Shown: positions 8,225-16,976, counted from the first letter of the stretch. The stretch: DNA of 47,019 nucleotides from Nanobdellati archaeon (GCA_027038505.1 JALVWC010000014.1:1-47019); one strand, 5' to 3'. Translations and numbers: made by a program. Notes: generated from the sequence alone by a model not told the origin.

Positions 8225-8276
8225 ATTTCATATGCTTTTTTGGAGAATAATGTAATTTCATGTTATTTTTTCTATA

Positions 8277-9644
8277 TCATATGAATTTAACCTTTTTTAA
8301 TGTTACGTCATTTTCCACATGAAATGAAGGGGGGTTAAGTTCATGTACTTTTTTCACGCCACTCACCAAAATTTTTATAAAATTTATGGTATGTTTTCCA
8401 CATGAAACAAAGGGGTGTGTTAACTTCATCATACCAAATAGTTCAGAATTACCGGAAAGATGAGCGCAGCCATCAGTAAACTCTTCTTCACCGCCATGCG
8501 GTAGGCAAGAATTCCGAGCAAACATGAAGTTAACATGACAAACACCCCCCAAGAATGATGCTTGGATGAAAGTCAAAATCATCAGAAAAAGCAATATTGC
8601 GATGCCAAGCTTTCCGTAGTTGATCTCTGTAAGGTCTGAAGCGAACCTTCTGCCAACTACAATTGTTATTACTGTTGCGAGTGATGCCGATACAACCGTG
8701 CACAATATTAGTAGGGGTATTGAGCTCTTCCCCATCCCGAGACTCTGCAGAGCTATCGCCACGCCAGATCTCGGCTTTGAAATTATGAAAATGGACATAA
8801 CTGCGATGAACGCATGCACGGTGTTCGCGCTTCCAAGCATGGCTATGAAGCTCCTCTCGCTCATCCTTCTTTTCAACTGAGCGACAATTATGGAACTCTG
8901 CGTGGGTGTTATGCCGGGTAGCAGTCCGGAAAGAATACCGGCAACGCTGCCGAGCAGGCTGTTACTCGTGATATCTCTCCAATTAATTTTGAAATTCAGC
9001 TTTTGTCTCTTTATGGATGGGGAAGTATATATGCTCATGATTATTGTGCTCAATCCGAACAAACCCGTGAGCATAGATACCAGCGCATCACCACTCGTCA
9101 TTGGTAAAGACAGGACAACTATGCCGAGAAAGCAACTGAGCAGAAGTATAATCGCTGCGCTTACCTTTTTCCTTTCACCCAACAGAAGAATGAACATTAC
9201 CCCGATGAGAATGTATGGTATAAACGACTTTATGGTGTTGTAAACTTCATTCCCAAACGAAAGGAGGAGTGGAAGGAACAACACAGCAAATAAGGATCCA
9301 AACAGTCCGCTCAGCGCTGAGTAAACCAAAGCAACGTAACCGTAGCCGCGCAGCGTTAGTCTGTGTCCGGGCAGCACAGACAGGCAGGTTGACTCGTCAG
9401 GCGCCCCGACAAAAATGGATGGGATAAAGTCAAGAAAAGTGTGAGTTATTGCCGCACTCATTATGAACACTATGGCTGGGGTGAGCAACAACGGATTTGC
9501 GGAAAGTAAGCTGCTAATAAGGCTAACAAACAGAAAAGCAGCGGTGTTAACGTGAAGACCGGGAATCAAACCCGTGAGCGTGCCAACAAATACTCCAAGA
9601 AGCATTGCAAGGAGACAGAGCACAATCGTGCTGACTAAAGGCAT
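8277..9644 (-). CDS. TctA-like membrane protein (COG1784 type) with probable frameshift
   Basis: This polytopic membrane protein has two similar halves, each with a GxxxGLIPGLH- or GLLPGITP-type motif, typical of the archaeal DUF112/TctA transporter-like family. Its substrate is unknown. The open frame runs 455 residues to 8277, but the last 70 or so residues (after SFLGG) are hydrophilic and unlike the family. A run of six C at 8545-8550 (G on the coding strand) is the likely fault. With five, the frame continues as VMLTSCLLGILAYRM, then ALIFPVILNYLV, and stops at 8429-8431, giving 404 residues with a proper hydrophobic end. So the ancestral gene is 8429-9644, and the extra tail is a translation of ORB boxes d and c. 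It is divergent from the NAC operon. Confidence 0.8.
   Translation of the reverse strand: MPLVSTIVLCLLAMLLGVFVGTLTGLIPGLHVNTAAFLFVSLISSLLSANPLLLTPAIVFIMSAAITHTFLDFIPSIFVGAPDESTCLSVLPGHRLTLRGYGYVALVYSALSGLFGSLFAVLFLPLLLSFGNEVYNTIKSFIPYILIGVMFILLLGERKKVSAAIILLLSCFLGIVVLSLPMTSGDALVSMLTGLFGLSTIIMSIYTSPSIKRQKLNFKINWRDITSNSLLGSVAGILSGLLPGITPTQSSIIVAQLKRRMSERSFIAMLGSANTVHAFIAVMSIFIISKPRSGVAIALQSLGMGKSSIPLLILCTVVSASLATVITIVVGRRFASDLTEINYGKLGIAILLFLMILTFIQASFLGGVCHVNFMFARNSCLPHGGEEEFTDGCAHLSGNSELFGMMKLTHPFVSCGKHTINFIKILVSGVKKVHELNPPSFHVENDVTLKKVKFI
8311..8336 (+). repeat. ORB-type origin recognition box c
   Basis: Core TTCCACATGAAATGAAGGGG followed by GGTT. It shares CCA-N-ATGAAATGAAGGGG with box a near cdc6 almost base for base and is the closest match in the window to the archaeal ORB pattern. 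It is followed by TTAAGTTCATG, which resembles the bases after box d. Confidence 0.75.
8394..8420 (+). repeat. ORB-type origin recognition box d
   Basis: TTTTCCACATGAAACAAAGG continuing with GGTGTG, in direct orientation to box c. The GAAACAAAGGGG part is the remembered Pyrococcus/Sulfolobus ORB core. The similarity between c and d extends for about 30 bp. Confidence 0.75.
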
Positions 9645-9678
9645 ATCTTTTTAAGGGTTAACTCCTTTTTAAAGCTGT
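9645..9678. promoter_or_regulatory. Divergent promoter tctA-like / NAC operon
   Basis: The 34-bp gap contains ATCTTTTTAAG (9645-9655) and a second TTTTTAAAG just before the NAC ATG. The first element lies about 25-30 bp from the NAC start, so a leaderless NAC transcript is likely. The gap is very short for two promoters. Confidence 0.35.
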
Positions 9679-10017
9679 ATGCTACCGGCAGGGATCAATC
9701 CTAAAGATATGGAGAAGCTCCTGAAAAGGATGGGGATGAACATCGAAAATATTGGTGATGCCAGAGAGGTAATCATTAAGTGTGACAATAAGGAAATAAT
9801 AATCAAAGAGCCCGTGGTGCAGGTTGTAAGGATCCAGGGTGTCCAGACCTTCCAGATACAGGGTAGAGCGGAAGAGAAACCACTCACCACCATCTCCGAT
9901 GAGGATGTTGAGCTTGTTGCCCAGCAGGCGAATGTCAGCATGGAGGAAGCCAGAAAGATGTTGGAGGAGTGTAACGGAGATATAGCGGAAGCCATAATGA
10001 GGTTGAAGGGTGAATGA
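9679..10017 (+). CDS. nac: Nascent polypeptide-associated complex protein (archaeal NAC)
   Basis: This is a homodimeric ribosome-associated chaperone that binds emerging polypeptides. The 112 residues match the family length. The N-terminal PAGINPKDMEKLLKRMGM leads into the NAC beta-barrel (VIIKCDNKEIIIKEPVV, then GVQTFQI). A C-terminal UBA domain follows (VELVAQQANVSMEEARKMLE, then NGDIAEAIMRLKG). It is the first gene of an operon whose later members are glycosylation enzymes: its stop overlaps the next start (ATGA at 10014-10017). Confidence 0.95.
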   Translation: MLPAGINPKDMEKLLKRMGMNIENIGDAREVIIKCDNKEIIIKEPVVQVVRIQGVQTFQIQGRAEEKPLTTISDEDVELVAQQANVSMEEARKMLEECNGDIAEAIMRLKGE

Positions 10018-10931
10018 AGCGTGCACACAAGCTAACACTCAATCGAAATGTAATTCTTATCGTGATCTTTCTATCCTATCTTTTTATTGTTGTTTTGCTC
10101 CATCATCGCTTTAAAGCACTGGAATGTAAATTGTCTGTTGCGGATGTACTCCCACTTCTTCTGGTATCTCTCACTGCAACCCTAATAAAGGGGGTAAGGT
10201 GGTACTATCTCCTGAAAGAAAGCGGAATAGAGCTGAGGTTTAGAGACACATACCTGATCTATCTTGCAGGCCTCATTGGAGTGGTTACGCCAGCTAAGGT
10301 CGGTGATGTTGTGAAGAGTGTGCTTCTCAAAAAAAAGTTTGGATTCAGACACAGAGTGGTGCTGCCCACAATTTTGATGGAAAGGATAACGGATGTTATT
10401 TCTCTTTGCATTCTGTCTCTCTTGGGTGTTTTGCGCGCAGGATCCGCTATCAAATACATAGCGATTGGTGTATTTGCAACATTTTTAATGGTGTTCATTT
10501 TGAAATCGGATACGGTCTTGTCTCTCCTGCTCTCCCGAATAGGAAAGGGTTCTAAACGCACGGCAGCACGCGTTATTCTGAGAAACACGAGAAAATTAAT
10601 GAAATTACGGGTAATCACAATCTCAACAGTTATAGACAGCGCTGGATGGGTGGTGGAAGCGACAATCCTTTATTATTTGATTCACCTTTACGGTTACAAC
10701 ATGGGATTTGCTTCTACGATCTTTACATACGTTTTTTCGGTGTTGGCTGGTGTGCTCATTTTCCTACCGGGCGGTCTCGGAGCGACTGATGTAAGCATGG
10801 TCGCGTTATTGGTGTGGAATGGAATTCCGGCTGCTACGGCAACATCAATTACGGCTCTATTCCGAATCTTCACTTTCTGGTTTCATGCGGGGATGGGGGT
10901 TTTCTTCTCCACTCTTGTGTCGAAAAAATAG
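10014..10931 (+). CDS. LPG-synthase-type / flippase-like membrane protein (UPF0104)
   Basis: A 305-residue protein with about eight hydrophobic segments. It carries the family signature LPGGLGATD near residue 245 and an internal TPAKVGDVVKS motif. Members of this family (COG0392) are related to the membrane part of lysylphosphatidylglycerol synthase and are often found beside glycosyltransferases, where a lipid or lipid-linked sugar role is suspected. It overlaps the NAC stop by 4 bases and is followed by a GT39, so it probably belongs to the surface-glycan machinery. The exact substrate is unknown. Confidence 0.85.
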   Translation: MKRAHKLTLNRNVILIVIFLSYLFIVVLLHHRFKALECKLSVADVLPLLLVSLTATLIKGVRWYYLLKESGIELRFRDTYLIYLAGLIGVVTPAKVGDVVKSVLLKKKFGFRHRVVLPTILMERITDVISLCILSLLGVLRAGSAIKYIAIGVFATFLMVFILKSDTVLSLLLSRIGKGSKRTAARVILRNTRKLMKLRVITISTVIDSAGWVVEATILYYLIHLYGYNMGFASTIFTYVFSVLAGVLIFLPGGLGATDVSMVALLVWNGIPAATATSITALFRIFTFWFHAGMGVFFSTLVSKK

Positions 10932-10964
10932 AATTTATATTTTTTGGGCTTTTGATATTGGGGT

Positions 10965-12464
10965 ATGGGGCAAAAAAAGAAGAAAAAAGAAAGGCAGCTT
11001 CTAAGTTCAATCAGGGACCCTTATAATATTATTTTAATCGCTATCTTCATCTTTTCCCTGATCATAAGGTTCAGGTATGCGTTTCTGCCAACGGTCTGGG
11101 TTGATGAGGGGAGATATTCCCTTATCGGCAGAGCTCTTCTTCATCACCCGTTAAGCTATAAAACCAACGTTCATGGAGTTGTGAAATCTTACCCGCCGCT
11201 ATATCCAACCTTGCTTTTTCTCGCTCAGCTCGTTCTGGGTGAGGGGGATTTCGCGACCAGAGTGGTAAATCCCATTCTGGGCGCGTTTCTCGTGCTGGCC
11301 GTCTATTATTTTGGAAAGGAGCTGTTCAACAGGAGGGTTGGCCTGATAGCGGCAGCACTGATGGCTGTTGCTCCCTACAGCATGTTTTTTAGCGACAGAA
11401 GATTGCTGGAGATACCACATGTACTCTTTTTCACGCTCGGCATAGCTTTCTTTTACAGCGGGTGGGAAAAGAAAAAACCGAGAAATCTTTATCTCAGCGC
11501 GATATTTCTCGCACTGGGTGTGCTGGTGAAGCAGCCCGGATATATAGCTCTTGCGGTTATAGGTCTGTGGCTACTCATCTTCTACAGAACCTCCTGGATC
11601 AAGGACAGAAAAATATGGAAGGCCGTGCTCATCTTTGCTCTTGTACTTGCTCCGTGGAGCATCAGGAGTCTCAAAGTGTGCGGTAAGCTCTCTTGCGAGG
11701 CAAGCTATGCCGTTTTCTGGTTTGAACACAAGGGTGGTGGGCTGGATGTTGTTCAAGACCCCCTTTATTACATCAAGCTGCTGCCGTGGATCCTGAACAA
11801 ATGGGTGTTTGTCTTCTCCTTCTTCATCGGAGCGGTGCTTCTCGTTTCTGATAAAAACAAAAGGAAAGAATTCGCACTCCTTGCATTATGGTTTATCGCA
11901 ATACTTTTCGTTTTTTCCATAACCCCTGTGAAGGTTCCGAGATATGTTATTTCCATCATTGTTCCCGGAATTCTTCTTACAGCATATGGTATTGAGAGAG
12001 TGACGTTCACCATCTTCAAGGACAGAACAACACAAGGTGTTATCTGCGTTCTTCTCACAGGGTTTCTGATGTACTCCTCTTATTCACAGGGTGTGTTGAT
12101 GATAAAGGCTCATGCGAACGACTTTTCAAAACTCATCGATGCGGGAAAGTATTTTGAGAACATACCACCCAATGAGGTGGTTGTGACCGCCACCCCCGAA
12201 ATAATAGGATTCTACGGCAACGATCAGAAAGCAATATACTACCCAAGGGATAAGGAAAAGTTTGCGGAGTATTTGTACAAGAAGAACGTCAGTTATGTTG
12301 TCCTCGATGCATACGAGAGGACACAACCGGCATGGACATGGAGTTTTGTGCCTAAACAGCCATATCTGATACCCGTAAAAACATACTACCAGGGGAGAAA
12401 GATTGCAGTAATTATCTACAAAGTCAACAGAACCGCACTTAGACAGTACCTGGGTGTACATTAA
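10965..12464 (+). CDS. GT39/ArnT-like membrane glycosyltransferase
   Basis: A 499-residue integral membrane protein of the dolichyl-phosphate-mannose mannosyltransferase/ArnT superfamily. A basic N-terminus (MGQKKKKKERQ) leads into the first membrane helix. It is followed by a loop with the conserved acidic pair (VWVDEGRYS), the presumed catalytic site. Roughly ten further helices and an extracytoplasmic C-terminal domain follow. Such enzymes take a sugar from a polyprenyl-phosphate donor outside the membrane. The next gene encodes a DPM-like synthase that could make that donor, and the two overlap at the stop/start (12462-12464). Confidence 0.88.
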   Translation: MGQKKKKKERQLLSSIRDPYNIILIAIFIFSLIIRFRYAFLPTVWVDEGRYSLIGRALLHHPLSYKTNVHGVVKSYPPLYPTLLFLAQLVLGEGDFATRVVNPILGAFLVLAVYYFGKELFNRRVGLIAAALMAVAPYSMFFSDRRLLEIPHVLFFTLGIAFFYSGWEKKKPRNLYLSAIFLALGVLVKQPGYIALAVIGLWLLIFYRTSWIKDRKIWKAVLIFALVLAPWSIRSLKVCGKLSCEASYAVFWFEHKGGGLDVVQDPLYYIKLLPWILNKWVFVFSFFIGAVLLVSDKNKRKEFALLALWFIAILFVFSITPVKVPRYVISIIVPGILLTAYGIERVTFTIFKDRTTQGVICVLLTGFLMYSSYSQGVLMIKAHANDFSKLIDAGKYFENIPPNEVVVTATPEIIGFYGNDQKAIYYPRDKEKFAEYLYKKNVSYVVLDAYERTQPAWTWSFVPKQPYLIPVKTYYQGRKIAVIIYKVNRTALRQYLGVH

Positions 12465-13162
12465 TGAACTGGGATGGCGTTTACGTCATTCTGCCCACCC
12501 TGAATGAGGAGGAAGGTCTCAGTCATGTGCTCTTGGAACTAAAGAAAATGAAATTTCCAATGAGACAGGTTGTGGTCGTGGATGGACACAGCACAGATAA
12601 TACGCTTGAAGTTGCGAGAAATTACGGAGTCAACATAATTCTGCAGAGAGGTACGGGCAAAGGCATGGCCTTTCAGACATTCATGGAAGAGTTTCCAGTA
12701 AAAGATGAAAACATATACGTTATGCTTGATGCCGATTACAGTTACAATCCGAAAGAGGTTGTGAAGTTTGTGAGCACAATAAGAGAGGGTTATGATGTGG
12801 TTGCAGGAAGGAGGAAATTCTTCATAGGAGATGCACGCAGCTTCCTCCATATCTTTGGAAATCTTGCGATATCTTTTGTTTCCGCGATTCTTACACGCAG
12901 AATTTTCCTCGATATATGCACGGGATACTGGGCTTTTAAGGGTAGCGCCCTCAAGAGAATGAGGATAAAAACAAGAGGTTTTGAGCTCGAGGCAAATCTT
13001 TTCATCGAGACGGCACGGAAAAATCTGAAGTTCAGAAGTATCCCTGTTGACTACCGTGAGCGGAAGGGTAAGCGAAAGCTGAAAAGTCTTGATGGATTTA
13101 AAATATTGATCTTTTTGTTAAAGGAATGCTTACAGGATAAGGAGGGGTTGAGGACCGCATGA
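12464..13162 (+). CDS. DPM-synthase-like GT2 glycosyltransferase
   Basis: A 232-residue GT-A enzyme of the dolichyl-phosphate mannose/glucose synthase type. Motifs are the N-terminal VILPTLNEEEGL, VVVDGHSTDNT and the metal-binding LDADYSYNP, then AGRRKF and CTGYWAFKG in the acceptor half. There is no C-terminal membrane domain, so it is the short soluble form. It probably loads a nucleotide sugar onto polyprenyl phosphate for the GT39 encoded just upstream. The start overlaps the preceding stop and the stop overlaps the next start (ATGA at 13159), indicating translational coupling. Confidence 0.9.
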   Translation: MNWDGVYVILPTLNEEEGLSHVLLELKKMKFPMRQVVVVDGHSTDNTLEVARNYGVNIILQRGTGKGMAFQTFMEEFPVKDENIYVMLDADYSYNPKEVVKFVSTIREGYDVVAGRRKFFIGDARSFLHIFGNLAISFVSAILTRRIFLDICTGYWAFKGSALKRMRIKTRGFELEANLFIETARKNLKFRSIPVDYRERKGKRKLKSLDGFKILIFLLKECLQDKEGLRTA

Positions 13163-14346
13163 GCGCACGGATACTGATTTTCCACCCCTACCTCAAAGCG
13201 AGGGGTGGGTGTGAAAAACTGATAATGGAGTACCTTTCCAGAACGAAGTTTGATGCTGACCTTTACACATTCATCCATATAAAGGACAGGAGTTTCAAGG
13301 AGTTTGAAAATTTTAATGTAATCGAATTAAGGAACGGCTGGCTTACAAAAAGATATGTTGAATCTTTTTTTACCAGAGGTCTTGTTTTTTCCATCTACGG
13401 CATGTTAACGAAACTTCCTGTTAGAAAATATGACGCTCTTCTTATTTCTGCGGGAGGTTTTGCGGATCTTCTCTCTCTCAAAAACAAACTGGAGGGCAGA
13501 ACATTTATGTACTGCCATACTCCGTTGAGAGTCTCATCTGATGTGCATGACATAAAATGGGTGGAAAAGCAAATGCCCAGAAAAAAACTTATGTATTTTC
13601 TTGCCAGAAAGATGTATTCTCTTGTGGAAAAACTTGCATGGAAACGCTACGATTTTGTTTTTTTCAACTCGAATTTAAGCAGAAACCGTGCGATAACCAA
13701 GAACCTCACATCTATAGAAAAGACGGACGTGGTATATCCTGGAGTGGATCTTCCGGAGGTAACTTCCAGCACAAGCTACGGGAACTATATCATTTATGTA
13801 TCCAGATATGGTACGGCAAAGAGGCAGCTTGAACTCTTGGATGCATGGAAAAAATTTTATGAGAGGTATGAGCCCGATTTAACGCTTGTGCTTGTTGGCT
13901 CCTCGACCAAAAAACACTATTACCTCAAAGTTGTCAGGAAGGCATCCAAAATTAAAGGTGTTGAGGTATATGCCGATGTAAGTAATGAAGTGCTCAATGA
14001 AATTTATGGCAGCGCTATAGCCGGGCTTAATCTTGCATGGCGCGAAGATTTTGGTATAGTTCCCTTCGAGGTTCTGGCTTACGGCAAACCCTTAATTACT
14101 GTCGATGGTGGTGGCTTCATGGAGCTGATAAAAGACGCACCGTCTATGATAGTCATAAAAGATACTCTTAATGAGGAGAAATTCATCAATAGAGTCTACA
14201 ACGCTCTTGTTCAGTTTTGGAGGAACAAAGATTACTATCTTGATAAAGCAAAACAGAATCAAAAATTTGTTAAAAGCTTAAATCTCAGCTGGGACAGATT
14301 TGCAAGGGAACTTGACGAAAAGATTGAACGGCTGATTGGACGGTAA
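13159..14346 (+). CDS. GT4-family glycosyltransferase
   Basis: A 395-residue GT-B fold enzyme. The N-terminal domain begins ILIFHPYLKARGGCEKL, with the glycine-rich acceptor loop of GT4 proteins. The C-terminal domain has YVSRYGTAKRQLELLDAW, LVLVGSS, and the donor-binding stretch LAWREDFGIVPFEVLAYGKP with the EX7E-like acidic pair. It is the last gene of the NAC/glycosylation operon. Sugar specificity cannot be read from the sequence. A transposase remnant begins immediately after its stop. Confidence 0.9.
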   Translation: MSARILIFHPYLKARGGCEKLIMEYLSRTKFDADLYTFIHIKDRSFKEFENFNVIELRNGWLTKRYVESFFTRGLVFSIYGMLTKLPVRKYDALLISAGGFADLLSLKNKLEGRTFMYCHTPLRVSSDVHDIKWVEKQMPRKKLMYFLARKMYSLVEKLAWKRYDFVFFNSNLSRNRAITKNLTSIEKTDVVYPGVDLPEVTSSTSYGNYIIYVSRYGTAKRQLELLDAWKKFYERYEPDLTLVLVGSSTKKHYYLKVVRKASKIKGVEVYADVSNEVLNEIYGSAIAGLNLAWREDFGIVPFEVLAYGKPLITVDGGGFMELIKDAPSMIVIKDTLNEEKFINRVYNALVQFWRNKDYYLDKAKQNQKFVKSLNLSWDRFARELDEKIERLIGR

Positions 14347-14351
14347 ATGTG

Positions 14352-14550
14352 TTCGGTGCGGGTAAGGAAACCGTCATTACTGACGGGGGCTGGTTTTATG
14401 AGAGGTATTTCATAAATGGACTTTTGAATGAATACTGCGGGGCTTATCTTATAGAATAACTTTCATACAGGCATACAGAATGATGGAGAGGAGGATTCAT
14501 TATTTTCTAAGTACTGTCGGTAATGTGTCTTCCGTACCGAAACGCGCTCA
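14352..14550 (+). pseudogene. Decayed DDE transposase fragment
   Basis: Right after the GT4 gene, frame 14352-14459 reads ETVITDGGWFYERYF, which matches the second-Asp region of IS6/IS240-like DDE transposases (TDG.x.WY pattern). It ends at a TAA. A shifted frame at 14458-14556 reads RMMERRIHYFLSTVG, which resembles the RN-xx-ER block holding the catalytic Glu, and then decays. The N-terminal half and terminal inverted repeats are not visible. The rest of the 14347-14609 gap holds a ribosome binding site (GGGAGGAG at 14597-14604) and the next gene's start. Confidence 0.5.
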
Positions 14551-14609
14551 AAAGTGAAAAACTAAAAATTTAAAAACACGTCTTCACTACATCCTTGGGA
14601 GGAGATGTC

Positions 14610-16238
14610 ATGGCGGATCATAAAAAACTGTTGATCATCGGTCTTGATGGCGCGACTTGGGACGTTTTAATACCCTTAATAGAAGGGGGCAAACTTCCAG
14701 TACTGGGGAAACTGGTCAAAAACGGCACATACGGAGCCCTGAGATCAACAATCCCGCCGGTAACGGGCGGTGCCTGGTTATCGATTGCAACTGGAAAAAG
14801 TCCGGGAAAAACCGGAATAATCGACTTTTTGAACAGGAAAGATCGTTCATACAGGTTATGTCCGGTGTCATCTGCGGACTTTAAGGGGCAAGCCTTTTGG
14901 GATTATCTCGGAAAGATAAACAAAAAAATCGGCATTTTTAACTATCCCATGTTATTTCCGCCTTACAGGGTTAACGGTTTTATGGTTTCCGGAGTGGGCG
15001 CATCCCCAGCAGATGAAATAACATACCCACCCTCGTTGAAAAACGAGCTTGAAAATGCTGAAAGGCCATATGAGGTGTCCATCTATTTTCACAGCAAAAG
15101 ATACGAAAACCCGGATTTGTTCATAAAAGATTTAAACGAGTTCTTGGATAAGTTCGAGAAGTGGGTCTATTATGTGGTTAAGGAGAAAGAATGGGATGTT
15201 CTGTTTTTGGTGGTCTCCGTTACGGACTGGGTGCAGCACATACTCTGGAGACACATAGACGAGGATCATCCCTGGTATGATCCAAAAACATCACCGAAGT
15301 ACAAGCAGGAGTTTATTAAATTCTGGCAGAGAATAGACGAAATACTCGGAAAGGTTTTGGAGTTATCCTGCGAAGATACAGCTGTTTTTATGGTCTCAGA
15401 TCACGGGTTTGGGCCCAATGATCAGACATTTAATCTGGCTAAATGGCTTGTAAAGAAAGGGTACATGACCCAGAAAAGGAGCATAAATAGGCTTGTTAAA
15501 AACTATGTGTATAAGATTGTGAACAAAACCGCTGTAATCATGGCAAAAACTCCGGTTTTCGGTTTAATGGAAAAGGTTTTTCTTAAAAGCGCCGAAAATG
15601 TGTTGGGAACAAACCTTATGGACGAAATTGATTTTGAAAAAAGTAAGGCATATTGTTTGGGACACACCATTCCCTTCGGAGCCATTTACATAAACGCAAA
15701 AAATGAAAAAGAAAAGAAAAAAATAAAATCTAAATTGATACATGATTTGAAAAATCTGAGTAAAGATATCGGAAAAAAGGTAGAAGTTCAGATATATGAA
15801 CCAAAAAAACTTTATTCTGGAGAGAAATCGGACCTCTTACCTGATATAATTTTTACCATAAATGACTGGCGGTGTGTCATAATCGAGGACAGGTTTGATA
15901 GACCTCTGTTTGAAGAAAAACCATTTTCAACAAGACATACAGGGACACACAGACTCAACGGCATCTTCTTAGCTTATGGCCCCGGTATCAAAAAAGGCTA
16001 TAGGATAACCGATGCAAAAATATACGACATAGCTCCTACAATCCTTCACATCCTCGGCATGCCAGTTCCGAACGATATGGACGGAAGGGTTTTGATGGAA
16101 ATTTTTGAAGAAGACTCAGAATTTGCAAAAAGAAAACCGAAATATGTTGATCCAAGCTACTACCGTACAAATATAGAAAATGAGAAAGAAAAGCTAAAAA
16201 CAAAAATAAAACATTTAAAAATGAAGGGAAAGATCTGA
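14610..16238 (+). CDS. Alkaline-phosphatase-superfamily phosphodiesterase-like protein
   Basis: A 542-residue member of the type I phosphodiesterase/nucleotide pyrophosphatase group. Metal-site Asp is in IIGLDGATWDVL, and the nucleophile Thr is in PPVTGGAWLS. Further metal ligands are VSDHGFGP and RHTGTHR. No signal peptide is visible, so it may act in the cytoplasm. Start: ATG at 14610 is preceded by GGGAGGAG at good spacing, so the TTG at 14595 is rejected. Relatives are frequent in archaeal polysaccharide clusters, where substrates such as nucleotide sugars or lipid-linked phosphates are suspected but not proven. A second, shorter paralogue lies at 22438-23844. Confidence 0.85.
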   Translation: MADHKKLLIIGLDGATWDVLIPLIEGGKLPVLGKLVKNGTYGALRSTIPPVTGGAWLSIATGKSPGKTGIIDFLNRKDRSYRLCPVSSADFKGQAFWDYLGKINKKIGIFNYPMLFPPYRVNGFMVSGVGASPADEITYPPSLKNELENAERPYEVSIYFHSKRYENPDLFIKDLNEFLDKFEKWVYYVVKEKEWDVLFLVVSVTDWVQHILWRHIDEDHPWYDPKTSPKYKQEFIKFWQRIDEILGKVLELSCEDTAVFMVSDHGFGPNDQTFNLAKWLVKKGYMTQKRSINRLVKNYVYKIVNKTAVIMAKTPVFGLMEKVFLKSAENVLGTNLMDEIDFEKSKAYCLGHTIPFGAIYINAKNEKEKKKIKSKLIHDLKNLSKDIGKKVEVQIYEPKKLYSGEKSDLLPDIIFTINDWRCVIIEDRFDRPLFEEKPFSTRHTGTHRLNGIFLAYGPGIKKGYRITDAKIYDIAPTILHILGMPVPNDMDGRVLMEIFEEDSEFAKRKPKYVDPSYYRTNIENEKEKLKTKIKHLKMKGKI

Positions 16239-16279
16239 GAGAAATCTAAGGTTAAGGTGGGTGTGATTACAGAGAATCA

Positions 16280-16873
16280 TCAATACCAGGAATGATAGAC
16301 CTCCTTATTTTTAGTTCTTCTCGCCAGCTTCAAAGCATCAGTTATGGATTTTAAAAGATATCGAATTCTCATCTTTACTCTTTTTCTCACTCTGATGTTG
16401 CCAATGCGAAGGCTGAGGTTCTTCTCCTTTCTTTCAAAAAATGTTGCAAAAATTATGATGGGTAGTGAAATGAATAAGCTCTTAATGGGTCCAAAATATT
16501 CTATCGAGAAAAGCAAAGCATTTCTCGTAACGACATACACCTTGAACATATCCTTTTCCAAACTCTCTTTGGTTAATTTCTTTGTTGCATAACTCAAAAG
16601 ATGAATGACCTGTGAATCACAAACAGTAACACTTCTGTATCCAAATTTCTTTATTCTAAAAGAATATTCAACATCTTCAACCAAAAAGGGAGAGTACCTT
16701 TCATCCAATAATCCGACCTTTTCTATTACTTCCTTTCTGATTATTGGCGATGCCCCTAAAAAAACGTCAACCTCTTTAACACCTCTCGGTCTGATTCTGT
16801 AATCTTTCTCTGGAAGTGCCGTCAACACCTTTATCATTATGGATGCCAGATTATTGCCCAACTTCTCACCCAC
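16280..16873 (-). pseudogene. GT2 glycosyltransferase lacking its N-terminal half
   Basis: The 197-residue frame (GTG start) covers only the C-terminal half of a GT2 enzyme: FLGASPIIRKEVIEKVGLLDERY and VEDVEYSFRI, the acceptor-side motifs, then a hydrophobic tail. The nucleotide-sugar-binding N-terminus with the DxD motif is absent, and only about 100 bp separate it from the end of the next gene. That gap contains a short open stretch with an in-frame TAA. It is most likely a truncated remnant. A short acceptor-domain protein that still functions is less likely. Confidence 0.6.
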
Positions 16874-16976
16874 TTGTGCTTGGTTTTAGAGCTCTGGAGC
16901 AAGGATTTTGATTTTTGAATCCTGATGGAGTAAGCAATGAGCTACGGGTGGGTATGGAACAACATCCCTTTGATCC

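Larger units (their letters stand above)
8225..8428. other. ORB-bearing AT-rich intergenic region (second origin element)
   Basis: About 200 bp between polymerase D large subunit and the ancestral end of the TctA-like gene. It is very AT-rich from 8225 to 8310 and carries two ORB-type boxes in direct orientation (8311-8336 and 8394-8420, starts 83 bp apart). It may be part of the origin or a second initiator-binding region. The current reading frame of the TctA-like gene crosses it only because of a frameshift. Confidence 0.65.
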
